From positions 186,001 through 250,000 of the forward strand of contig JAXGME010000006.1 in assembly GCA_040768845.1 (NCBI GenBank): a DNA stretch of 64,000 bases, in the 5' to 3' direction. Under the pieces are notes generated by a model. The model was not told the origin of the DNA and searched no databases. It saw only the letters and a program-made list of their open reading frames with translations. This DNA comes from JAEZHK01 sp040768845 (GTDB lineage Bacteria > Bacillota > Clostridia > Christensenellales > Aristaeellaceae). Shown here piece by piece: positions 34,939 through 42,832 of the stretch. A program made the position numbers and the translations under genes. The stretch's first letter is position 1. Each line of letters starts with the position of its first letter.

Positions 34939-36153
34939 ATGGGAAAAATATCGGTCATCGAAAGGGCGATTGACGAGGGCAGGGGCGTTGTGCGCCTCGC
35001 GCCGACGTGGGTGCCGCGCTCCTTCTGCCGCCCGGGCAGAAGGCTCCGGCTGCATCCCGACGACTACTTCTCGCTGGGCCTTTCCCGCGGCGGCATTGAC
35101 GAGCGCTGGTTTTCCTCCACCACCCCCGCGGACAACGGCCCCGGCACCCCGGAGGACGAGGGCCTGAGCTACATCGTGACCGCCGACGGCAAGGAAAGGG
35201 CGCTTTTGACCGATGCCGTCGCCCACCTGAAGGGCGGCTTCATCGGCGAGGCACTCTACGGCAAATACGGCCGCTGGCCGATGTTCTCGAAATTCTTCGA
35301 CAACATGGGCCCGCTGCCCCACCACATCCACCACGACGACGCCCACGCGGGCCTCGTGGGCGAGAGCGGCAAGCCGGAAATGTACTTCTTTCCCGCCCAG
35401 TACAACAACTACGGCGCGGAATTCCCCTTCACCTTCTTCGGCATCAACCCCGGCGTGCCCAAGGAGCAGGTGAAAAAGGCGCTCCAGGACTTCATCAAGG
35501 GCGACAACCACCTTCTGGAGCTGTCCCGCGCCTACAAGATCCGCGTGGACACCGGCTGGGACGTGCCGCCGGGGGTGCTGCACGCGCCGGCGAGCCTTTG
35601 CACCTACGAGCCCCAGTTCGCCTCCGACGTGTACGCCATGTACCAAAGCGTGCTCTACTACGACCACGCGGTGCCGGAGGACCTGCTCTGGAAGAACTGC
35701 CCGAAGGACAAAATCGGCGACTTCGACTACCTGATGGAGGTCATCGACTGGGAAACCAACGTGGACCCGGACTTCTATTCCAACCGGCTGATGCTGCCCC
35801 TCCCCGCGGGCGACGCTTCGGCGATGGCGGATGAGGGCTACATGGCGGAGTGGATCTGCTACAAGTGCGCCTCCGCCGGCGCGAAGCGGCTGACCATTGA
35901 ACCGGGCCGCTCCGTCACCTACCGGGACAGCGTGGCCTACGGCCTGATCTGCGTGGGCGGCCACGGCACCATCGGCGGCAGCGAACTGTCCGCCCCGTCC
36001 ATGATCCGCTTCGGCCAGCTCACCAGCGACGAGTACTTCGTGACCGAGCCGGCCGCCAGGGCGGGCGTCACCTTCGTCAACGAATCCAGGACGGAGCCGA
36101 TGGTCGTTCTGATGCACTTCGGCGACCATCCGGAAAGCCCCGCCGGCAAGTAA
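34939..36153 (+). CDS. Cupin sugar-isomerase-like protein (copy 2)
   Basis: A 404-aa paralogue of the protein at 31351. Shared landmarks are the opening VVRLAPTWVPRSFCRPGRRL, RLHPDDYFSLGLSRGGIDER, the metal-site block HHIHHDDAHAGLVGESGKPE and PPGVLHAPASLCTYEPQF, plus the ending VTFVNESRTEPMVVLMHFG. The two copies clearly share an ancestor but differ throughout, so they probably have different substrates or form a heteromer. GGAGGG precedes the ATG. It is the last gene of the operon, directly before a terminator. Confidence 0.75.
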   Translation: MGKISVIERAIDEGRGVVRLAPTWVPRSFCRPGRRLRLHPDDYFSLGLSRGGIDERWFSSTTPADNGPGTPEDEGLSYIVTADGKERALLTDAVAHLKGGFIGEALYGKYGRWPMFSKFFDNMGPLPHHIHHDDAHAGLVGESGKPEMYFFPAQYNNYGAEFPFTFFGINPGVPKEQVKKALQDFIKGDNHLLELSRAYKIRVDTGWDVPPGVLHAPASLCTYEPQFASDVYAMYQSVLYYDHAVPEDLLWKNCPKDKIGDFDYLMEVIDWETNVDPDFYSNRLMLPLPAGDASAMADEGYMAEWICYKCASAGAKRLTIEPGRSVTYRDSVAYGLICVGGHGTIGGSELSAPSMIRFGQLTSDEYFVTEPAARAGVTFVNESRTEPMVVLMHFGDHPESPAGK

Positions 36154-36166
36154 GCAACAAGCGCAG

Positions 36167-36202
36167 AAGCGCCCGGAAGGCAGAGCCTTCCGGGCGCTTT
36201 TG
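36167..36202 (+). terminator. Terminator of the LacI-controlled sugar operon
   Basis: A perfect 14-bp stem (36167-36180 with 36186-36199) with a 5-nt loop, ending in TTTT. Convergent trpB2 ends just beyond at 36207. Confidence 0.85.
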
Positions 36203-36206
36203 CGGA

Positions 36207-37553
36207 TTACCGCGCCGAGATCTCGTCGTTTCCCGGCACGCGGTCGGTCATGGTGCCGTCAAAATAGCTGGCGTAGGCGGACATGTCGAAGTAGCCGGTG
36301 CCGGTCAGCCCGAAGAGGATCACCTTTTCCTCGCCGGTCTCGCGGCAGCGGATCGCCTCGTCCATGGCGCAGCGGATCGCGTGGGAGGACTCCGGCGCGG
36401 GCAGGACGGTCTCCAGCCGCGCGAACTGCACCGCCGCGTCAAACACCTGGGTCTGCTCGTAGGCCACCGCCTCCAGGTAGCCGTCGTGATACAGCCGGGA
36501 GATGATCGGCGACATGCCGTGGTAGCGGAGGCCGCCGGCGTGGTTGGGCGAGGGGATGAACTCCGCGCCCAGCGTGTACATCTTGGCCATGGGCGTGATC
36601 TTACCGGTATCGCAAAAATCGTACTCAAACCGGCCCCGGGTGAGGGATGGGCAGGAGGCGGGCTCCACCGCCACAAAGCGGGTGCCCTTGCGGTCGCCCC
36701 GGAGGGTATCCCGCATGAACGGCGCGATCAGCCCGCCCAGGTTGCTGCCGCCGCCGGCGCAGCCGATGACCACGTCCGGATATTCGCCAAATTCCTTCAG
36801 CGCCTCGTAGCTTTCAAGCCCGATCACCGACTGGTGCAAAAGCACCTGGTTCAGCACCGAACCCAGCACGTAGCGGCAGTCCGGCGTGGTGACGGCCTTT
36901 TCCACCGCCTCCGAAATCGCGCAGCCCAGGCTGCCGGTGGTGTCCGGGTTTTTTTCCAGGATGGCGCGCCCGGCGTTGGTGGTGTCGCTGGGGCTGGCGA
37001 TGACCTTCGCCCCGAAGGTGCGCATCACGTCTTTCCGGTAGGGCTTCTGGTTATAGGAACCCTTCACCATATACACCGTCAGGTCCAGCCCAAAGGCGGC
37101 GCAGGCTTCGGCCAGCGCCGTGCCCCACTGGCCCGCGCCGGTTTCGGTGGTGAGGGCTTTCATGCCCTGGGCCTTGGCGTAATAGGCCTGGGCCAGCGCG
37201 GAATTGAGCTTGTGGCTGCCGGAGGTGTTGTTGCCCTCAAACTTGTAGTAGATGCGGGCGGGGGTTTGCAGCGCCTCCTCCAGCCGGTAGGCGCGGACGA
37301 TCGGCGAAGGCCGGTAGATGCGGTACATGTCCAAAATCGGCTGGGGGATCGGAAATTCCGCCGTATCGTCGTCCAGCTCCTGGCGCACCAGCTCGTCGCA
37401 GAATACCGGGGTGAGGTCTTCAAAGGCGACGGGCTTCCCGGTCCCGGGGTTCACCAGCGGCTCGGGCTTGACCGGCATGTCCGCGCGCAGGTTGTACCAG
37501 GCCCGGGGCACCTTTTCCTCCGGCAGATAGTAGCGATAGGGCACATGCTTCAT
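36207..37553 (-). CDS. trpB: Tryptophan synthase beta chain, TrpB2 type
   Basis: A 448-aa PLP enzyme of the TrpB2 class, longer than TrpB1, which condenses indole with serine to tryptophan, often without a TrpA partner. The PLP lysine is in NTSGSHKLNSAL. The phosphate loop is GCAGGGSNLGG, with TETGAGQWGTALA and the TrpB2 hallmark RPSPIVRAYRLEEAL. The ATG at 37553 is preceded by GGAGGAGG. A T-box leader with a tryptophan specifier controls it, which confirms that tryptophan supply is its role. No other trp genes are adjacent, so it may salvage indole. Confidence 0.94.
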   Translation of the reverse strand: MKHVPYRYYLPEEKVPRAWYNLRADMPVKPEPLVNPGTGKPVAFEDLTPVFCDELVRQELDDDTAEFPIPQPILDMYRIYRPSPIVRAYRLEEALQTPARIYYKFEGNNTSGSHKLNSALAQAYYAKAQGMKALTTETGAGQWGTALAEACAAFGLDLTVYMVKGSYNQKPYRKDVMRTFGAKVIASPSDTTNAGRAILEKNPDTTGSLGCAISEAVEKAVTTPDCRYVLGSVLNQVLLHQSVIGLESYEALKEFGEYPDVVIGCAGGGSNLGGLIAPFMRDTLRGDRKGTRFVAVEPASCPSLTRGRFEYDFCDTGKITPMAKMYTLGAEFIPSPNHAGGLRYHGMSPIISRLYHDGYLEAVAYEQTQVFDAAVQFARLETVLPAPESSHAIRCAMDEAIRCRETGEEKVILFGLTGTGYFDMSAYASYFDGTMTDRVPGNDEISAR

Positions 37554-37593
37554 GATGGCGTCCTCCTCCATAATATTTGCCGGTTGCGGGCAA

Positions 37594-37858
37594 TAAAAAC
37601 AGTCTGTCCCAGTTTTCATGGGACAGACTTGACGTCTGCGGTGCCACCCGTGTTGCCTTTTTATCGGCCGCTCGTTTCGCATACCAGCATATGCGCTTCG
37701 CGGATAACGGGTGAAGCTCCCGTCGGATACTCACGGCCATGCCGCTCGCTCCGCCCTCCGCGGCCCATTCCGCCCGCATCCTCATGCCGCGCTCGCACCG
37801 CCGGCGGCTCTCTGGAAATCGGATGATCGCGCGTACTCTCCCGCGTCGCAGGTTTACG
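37594..37858 (-). promoter_or_regulatory. T-box riboswitch, tryptophan-type
   Basis: A leader RNA that senses uncharged tRNA. On the minus strand the T-box consensus appears as GGGTGGCACCGCAG (TGGCACCGCA at 37637-37646). Stem I landmarks AGAGAGCCG and GGTGCGAGCGCGGC lie upstream. The specifier loop GGAATGGGCC contains TGG (37765-37767), the Trp codon, in the expected place. The competing terminator is AGTCTGTCCCA paired with its complement and followed by GTTTTTA (37594-37629). Low charged tRNA-Trp would allow trpB2 transcription. Confidence 0.92.
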
Positions 37859-37863
37859 GTTTG

Positions 37864-37891
37864 ATTATACCATCCGCCGCGGCCCTGTCAA
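37864..37891 (-). promoter_or_regulatory. Promoter of the T-box/trpB2 unit
   Basis: Minus strand TTGACA (37886-37891), 16-bp spacer, TATAAT (37864-37869), both perfect hexamers. Confidence 0.85.
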
Positions 37892-37933
37892 GCGCCGGCG
37901 GCGGAAATTAACATTTTCGCCGGCCATGGCGGC

Positions 37934-40900
37934 TCAATCCTCCGCGGCCGGCGCGCCCCGCAGCACCTTTTCCACTTCGTCGGCGGGCATGGGGCGGTAG
38001 TAGTAAAACCCCTGCACCTCGTCGCACATCCGCTCTTTCAGGAAGTCCAGCTGGGACCGGGTCTCCACGCCCTCCGCCACCAGCTTGAGGTTCAGGCTCT
38101 TGGCCAGGTCCATGATGACCACCGCGATGGCCCGGTCCTTGGGGCTTTTGTCAATGCCGCGCACAAACTGGACGTCCATTTTGAGCCGGTCCACCGGCAG
38201 AATCTTCAGCCGGTTCAGCGAAGAATACTCGGTGCCGAAGTCGTCGATGGACAGGGTGACGCCCAGCGCCTTCAGATCGCCGAGCACGCCGATGATGTAG
38301 TCCGGCTCGCGCATGCTGGTGCTCTCGGTGATCTCCAGCTCCACCTGCGCCGGGTCAACGCCCGCGCTTTTGAGGATGCCGGCCACCTGCCGGACGAGGC
38401 CGGGCGCCCGCATCTGCGCCACCGAAAGGTTCACCGCCACGCGAAGATCGCCCAGCCCCTGCGCCTTCCACACCGCCGCCTGCCGCGCGGCGGTTTCAAG
38501 CACCCAGGCGCCGATGGAATTGATGAGGCCGGTCTGCTCCGCCAGCGGGATAAACTCCGACGGCGGAATCATGCCCAGCTTCGGGTGGACCCAGCGCAAA
38601 AGCGCCTCGACACCGCTGATCCTTCCGGTGGACAGGTTGACCTGCGGCTGGTAGTACACGCGCAATTCGCCCCGCTCCAGCGCGCGGTAAAGGCTGTTGG
38701 CCAAATTCACCCGGTACTCCACCCGCTCCTTCATGTTGGCGGAGCAGAAGGCATACTGGTTTTTGCCCTTTTCCTTGGCGGTGTACATGGCGATGTCGGC
38801 GTGCTTGATCAGGGTCTGCGCATCCTCGCCGTCGGCGGGGAATACCGAAACGCCGGCGCTGGCGGTGATGAATACCTCCTGGCCCCGAATCTGGACGGGG
38901 CGGTGGAAGATCTCCATCACCTTGTCCGCCACCCGCGCAATGTGGTCCGCGTCGGCGATGTTGGTGATGAGGATCACAAACTCGTCCCCGCCGAACCGGG
39001 CGATGGTGTCGGTCTTGCGCAGGGTTTCCCGCAGCGCCTGGCTGACCTCCAGGATCAGGCTGTCCCCGCCCTCGTGGCCGATGGCGTCGTTGATGGACTT
39101 GAAGTAGTCCAGGTCCAGAAACATCACGGCCAGCGCGGTGCTGTTGCGCCGCGCCAGGTGGATGGCCTGATCGGCGCGATCGCTGAAGAGCTGGCGGTTG
39201 GGCAGCCGGGTCAGCGCGTCGTAATAGGCCATAAACTGGATGCGCGCCTCGTTGCCCAGCTTCTCCATCGCGCCGGACAGCACCCGGGCGATGAAGGGCA
39301 GCGGCACCAGCTGGTCGTCGCGCCAGGGGTCCGCCCCGGGGCCTGCCTCGACGTACAGGAAGGCCACGGGCTTCAGGCCCATGAAAAACGGCACGATCAG
39401 CCAGCCGTCGGTTCTGATCCGCGTCCGGTCTCCGGGGCCGTTCAGGCGCGCGGCCGCCTCGGCGGAGCCCTCGGGCAGGCGCTCCCGCCGGAAGGCCTCC
39501 CAGCGCCTGATGCACCGCGCCACGCATTCCGGCGGCGGATCCGTCCGGCCGGCGCCGGCCACGCGGATGCCGGTCAGCTCGGCAAAGTCCTCCTCCACCG
39601 CGCAGACCAGCGCGTTCGGGGTCTGGTAGAACTCCGAAAGCTGGTCCACCAGCTGGCGCACCTTTTCCGGCGCGTTCTGCCTGTCCGCCTGCGAAAAGCT
39701 GCCGGCAATGGCGCTGATCAGCCCGTGGATCTCCGCCTGGACGGCGCTGTCCCGGATCTGGCGCCGGTACATCCGGCGGGCAAACTCCGCCGCCGCCAGC
39801 ACCGTCAGCGCCACAATGCTCCGGCCCGCGTAGGTCCGGCCGTCCACCAGCACGCCCACCGCCGGAGCGACGCCCCATAGGTACGCCTGCCCGAACAGGA
39901 GCGACGCCGCCGCCGCCGCCAGAAGGCCGTTGAAATTGAACGCCAGCGCACAGACCACCAGCATCAGCGGAAACGCCCAGATCGTCATCCCGCCCAGGGG
40001 AACCCGGCCGACGGTGATGAGCGGCGTCACCGCCAGCGACGCGGCGATCAGAAACATCTCCAGGCGTCCATAGCCGCTCCCGCGCCGCTCCGCGGCCAGC
40101 AGCGCGGCCCCGAGCGCCGCCAAAACGGCGCCGGACAGGACGATCAGCGCGGAGGTTTCGCCCGCCCTCCACAGGCACTCCAACGCCACCAGCAGGGTGC
40201 CCCCGGAAATCAGACCGGCGGCGGCGACCCGGGAGGCCGTGCGGCGCAGGCTGTCGTCCGGAATGGCCTCGCCGCGCCCAGGCAGGGACGGCTCGCGCAG
40301 GGGAATCTTCCGGGCGCGCAGCAGCACACCCGCCGCCGGGAGCAGGAACAGGAGCGGCTCCAGCGGCGGAAGCGGCAGGTGAAAGCGCGCCCCGTTGAGC
40401 GCGTCAAAGGCGGCCCCGGGCAAGACGGCGGCTGTGAAAAGGGCGAGCACCCGGGCTTCGCGGCAGGCCTCCGGCCGGTCGCCCTCGCGCCCCCGCCGCA
40501 TCAGCCGCGCCACGCTCCAGCCCACCGTCAGCAGCTTGAACGCCTGGAGCAGGGCGTCAGCGGCAGCCCCAAACGCTCCCGCGCCCGGCGGGAGCATGAG
40601 CGCGCACGCCAGCGCGGCGGCGCACAGGTATATGAAGGTCAGGGCCCATCTTTCCGACCGGCGGCCGGCGCCGGTCAGAATCAGCGCAAAATGCGCCGTC
40701 AGGGCGTAGGCACCCACGCGCCCGAAACCGGCAAGCCGCAGCCACGGCGCAGCCTGTCCGCCGGGCGCGGCCACAGCCACCGAAAGGCCCAGCGTCCAGA
40801 GCGTCAGGCCGATCGCGGCCGCGCACAGGACGCGGCCGGCCGCGTCCTTCGGACCGGGCCGGAGGGCGTAGTATCCCAGCACGGGGCCCAGCCCGGCCAG

Positions 40901-40939
40901 GACCAGATAGACCGCGGAAAAGACCATCGGAGGATTCAT
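37934..40939 (-). CDS. Membrane-bound GGDEF-EAL cyclic-di-GMP protein
   Basis: A 1001-aa c-di-GMP signalling protein. Two hydrophobic blocks (about 1-230 and 245-400) give roughly a dozen helices and form the sensor. A GAF-like region (about 410-565) follows, then GGDEF (about 585-740; ARFGGDEFVIL intact) and EAL (about 755-1000). The EAL domain has EALLRWVHPKLG, DDFGTEYSSLNRLK and VAEGVETRSQLDFL, so its catalytic Glu and Asp motifs look intact. Both synthesis and hydrolysis are therefore possible; the net activity cannot be read from sequence. The start at 40939 has only a weak ribosome site. Single-gene unit. Confidence 0.92.
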   Translation of the reverse strand: MNPPMVFSAVYLVLAGLGPVLGYYALRPGPKDAAGRVLCAAAIGLTLWTLGLSVAVAAPGGQAAPWLRLAGFGRVGAYALTAHFALILTGAGRRSERWALTFIYLCAAALACALMLPPGAGAFGAAADALLQAFKLLTVGWSVARLMRRGREGDRPEACREARVLALFTAAVLPGAAFDALNGARFHLPLPPLEPLLFLLPAAGVLLRARKIPLREPSLPGRGEAIPDDSLRRTASRVAAAGLISGGTLLVALECLWRAGETSALIVLSGAVLAALGAALLAAERRGSGYGRLEMFLIAASLAVTPLITVGRVPLGGMTIWAFPLMLVVCALAFNFNGLLAAAAASLLFGQAYLWGVAPAVGVLVDGRTYAGRSIVALTVLAAAEFARRMYRRQIRDSAVQAEIHGLISAIAGSFSQADRQNAPEKVRQLVDQLSEFYQTPNALVCAVEEDFAELTGIRVAGAGRTDPPPECVARCIRRWEAFRRERLPEGSAEAAARLNGPGDRTRIRTDGWLIVPFFMGLKPVAFLYVEAGPGADPWRDDQLVPLPFIARVLSGAMEKLGNEARIQFMAYYDALTRLPNRQLFSDRADQAIHLARRNSTALAVMFLDLDYFKSINDAIGHEGGDSLILEVSQALRETLRKTDTIARFGGDEFVILITNIADADHIARVADKVMEIFHRPVQIRGQEVFITASAGVSVFPADGEDAQTLIKHADIAMYTAKEKGKNQYAFCSANMKERVEYRVNLANSLYRALERGELRVYYQPQVNLSTGRISGVEALLRWVHPKLGMIPPSEFIPLAEQTGLINSIGAWVLETAARQAAVWKAQGLGDLRVAVNLSVAQMRAPGLVRQVAGILKSAGVDPAQVELEITESTSMREPDYIIGVLGDLKALGVTLSIDDFGTEYSSLNRLKILPVDRLKMDVQFVRGIDKSPKDRAIAVVIMDLAKSLNLKLVAEGVETRSQLDFLKERMCDEVQGFYYYRPMPADEVEKVLRGAPAAED

Positions 40940-41088
40940 CGCGTCGCTCGCTCTCTACGGCGGGGCGCTCCACGGCGGCCCCGCCATGATTGTCATATGT
41001 AATAATTCGACGTGCCACCCGGTTATTTCTACCTTTTCAATGAAAATGACAAAATTTTTACATTTTTCGCGCTCTGGCAAAATCGCGG

Positions 41089-41117
41089 TTGACAAACCCG
41101 CCAGCTTGCCTTATAAT
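41089..41117 (+). promoter_or_regulatory. Strong promoter of the non-coding RNA unit
   Basis: TTGACA (41089-41094), 17-bp spacer, TATAAT (41112-41117). A perfect consensus promoter with no annotated gene directly behind it. Confidence 0.9.
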
Positions 41118-41171
41118 AAAGACGAGCCGAGGGGTTACGAACAAATAAGGCTCAAAAGGAGGGGCGATTCA

Positions 41172-41234
41172 CTGAACACCGAGGATTTTGTGACACCCGT
41201 TGTTGTCTGCTTCGCCCGTTTCGCAAATAGATAA
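41172..41234 (+). CDS. Possible 20-aa leader peptide with CTG start (doubtful)
   Basis: AAAGGAGGGG is followed 7-9 nt later by CTG and the frame NTEDFVTPVVVCFARFANR, then TAA. The ribosome-site match is strong but the start codon is rare and there is no family support. It lies within the non-coding RNA unit, so the purine tract may instead be structural. Confidence 0.25.
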   Translation: MNTEDFVTPVVVCFARFANR

Positions 41235-41429
41235 CAGTTGACAACCGAACCCACCTTCTGGTACGCGAAGTAGTGTCATTCCCGTAGGACCGACCCTGGA
41301 GAACCGGTTAACCACGATTCGTGCGACCCAGACGGTTCATCCCCTCGCGGGGGATGTTGATTGTTTCCGGGCGAAGCTGCAACCAGACCCGTCAGTGGAC
41401 GGAACCCGAAAACTGAATACGCTTCACAG

Positions 41430-41457
41430 CCCGCCGCCTCGCGCGGCGGGTTTTTTT
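41430..41457 (+). terminator. Terminator of the non-coding RNA
   Basis: A perfect 8-bp stem (41430-41437 with 41443-41450) followed by seven T. Confidence 0.9.
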
Positions 41458-41531
41458 GCGCCCCTCTTTACCCCGGGCGCGCCGCGTGGTAAGATGTGCC
41501 CGGGCGCGCCGCGCCCGAAAGGAGCAACCGT

Positions 41532-42686
41532 ATGAAGTTTCTCTTTGCGCCGGACTCGTTCAAAGGATCGCTGGACGCGCTTGCGATGGCGCGCATGATG
41601 GACCGCGTATGCCGGCTTCACTTCCCTGAAGCGCAGACGGTGCTTTTGCCGATGGCGGACGGCGGCGAGGGTACGGTGGACGCGCTTCTGGCCGCGTGCC
41701 CCGGGCGCGTGGAATTCGCGCGGGTTACCGGGCCGGACGGAAACCCCGTGAATGCCCGGTTCGGACTGATTGACGACGGGGAAACCGCCGTCGTGGAGAT
41801 GGCCCAGGCCTCCGGCCTGCCGCTGATGGGCGGAAGGCCGGACCCGCTGACCGCCACCTCGCGGGGGACCGGTGAGCTCATCCTCCGCGCGCTGGATTTG
41901 GGCGCGCGCGGCATTGTCGTGGGCATTGGCGGCAGCGCCACCAACGACGGCGGCATGGGCATGCTGTCGGCGCTGGGCGCGCGGTTTTACGCCATGGACG
42001 GGGAGCCGCTCGAGGGCGGCGGACGGGACCTTGTGCGCGCGGCGCGGGCGGATTTTTCGTCGCTGGACCCGCGGCTTGGCCAGGCCCAAATCACCGTGAT
42101 CTGCGACGTGACGAACCCGCTGTGCGGTCCGGACGGCGCGACGGCGGTGTACGGCCCCCAAAAGGGCGTCACCCCGGCGCTCTTTCCCGCGCTGGAGGCG
42201 GGTATGGCGCGCTACGAGCGGCTGCTGGAGGCGCACTTCGGGCGCGGCGCGCTGAACTTTCCCGGCGCGGGCGCGGCGGGCGGCGCGGGCGCGGCGCTGG
42301 GCGCGGTGCTGGGCGCGCAGATGCGAAAGGGCATCGACGCGGTGCTGGAAGCCGTCCATTTTGACCGCCTGCTGGACGGCTGCGACCTGGTGCTCACCGG
42401 CGAGGGACGCATGGACGCCCAGTCCGTCCGCTACGGCAAGGCGCCCGTGGGCATCGCCCGGCGCTGCCGGGCCGCGTCCGTGCCGGTGATCGCCGTTGTC
42501 GGGAGCATGGGGCCCGGCGCGGAAGGCTTTTATGCGGAAGGGCTGACCGGCGTCGTACCCGCGGTAAACGGCGTGATGACCCTAGAGGACGCCCTGAACC
42601 ATGCGGAGGCGCTGTTTCTCGACGCGCTGGAGCGCACCTTCCGGATGCTCAAAATCGGGATGCGCCTTGGCCGCGCCGCCCGCTGA
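41532..42686 (+). CDS. Glycerate kinase, GarK/GlxK family
   Basis: A 384-aa cytosolic kinase that phosphorylates D-glycerate to a phosphoglycerate. Motifs include FAPDSFKGSLDALAMARMMD, LPMADGGEGTVDALL, the glycine-rich IVVGIGGSATNDGGMGMLSALG, CDVTNPLCGPDGATAVYGPQKG and VLTGEGRMDAQS. The ATG at 41532 has AAAGGAG upstream; the frame extends to 41496 without reason. It lies after the non-coding RNA terminator and before a separate transporter promoter, so it is probably monocistronic. Its substrate could come from glyoxylate, serine or sugar-acid breakdown. Confidence 0.94.
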   Translation: MKFLFAPDSFKGSLDALAMARMMDRVCRLHFPEAQTVLLPMADGGEGTVDALLAACPGRVEFARVTGPDGNPVNARFGLIDDGETAVVEMAQASGLPLMGGRPDPLTATSRGTGELILRALDLGARGIVVGIGGSATNDGGMGMLSALGARFYAMDGEPLEGGGRDLVRAARADFSSLDPRLGQAQITVICDVTNPLCGPDGATAVYGPQKGVTPALFPALEAGMARYERLLEAHFGRGALNFPGAGAAGGAGAALGAVLGAQMRKGIDAVLEAVHFDRLLDGCDLVLTGEGRMDAQSVRYGKAPVGIARRCRAASVPVIAVVGSMGPGAEGFYAEGLTGVVPAVNGVMTLEDALNHAEALFLDALERTFRMLKIGMRLGRAAR

Positions 42687-42745
42687 CCGCGCGCCCGCCA
42701 TTTACATCCAATTTGAAAAATGAATAAATCCGTCTCAATTTTGCA

Positions 42746-42773
42746 TTGATCTTCCGTCCTTTTTGCATACAAT
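42746..42773 (+). promoter_or_regulatory. Promoter of the rhamnose-type transporter operon
   Basis: TTGATC (42746-42751), 16-bp spacer, TACAAT (42768-42773), in an AT-rich stretch about 60 bp upstream of the first ATG. Confidence 0.6.
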
Positions 42774-42832
42774 TAAATCATAAATGGTGAAGGCGTCCGC
42801 ACAGGGCGTTCTTCGCGTGCGGGAGGGATTGC

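Larger units (their letters stand above)
41124..41457 (+). ncRNA. Structured non-coding RNA, about 330 nt, family unassigned
   Basis: A perfect promoter and a strong terminator enclose about 330 nt without a conventional gene. Several hairpins nest well: CATCCCC-TCGC-GGGGATG (41338-41355), GAACCG with CGGTTC (41300-41338) enclosing CACG-ATT-CGTG, and GTTGTC with GACAAC further upstream. It does not show the landmarks of RNase P RNA, tmRNA or SRP RNA. Size, structure and taxonomic setting would fit a conserved clostridial RNA such as the raiA motif, but I cannot confirm that from memory. A 20-codon frame starting with CTG lies near its 5' end. Confidence 0.65.

Noticed and set aside
41124..41457. 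RNase P RNA, tmRNA or SRP RNA
   Set aside because: None of the conserved core sequences of these RNAs was found in the transcript.
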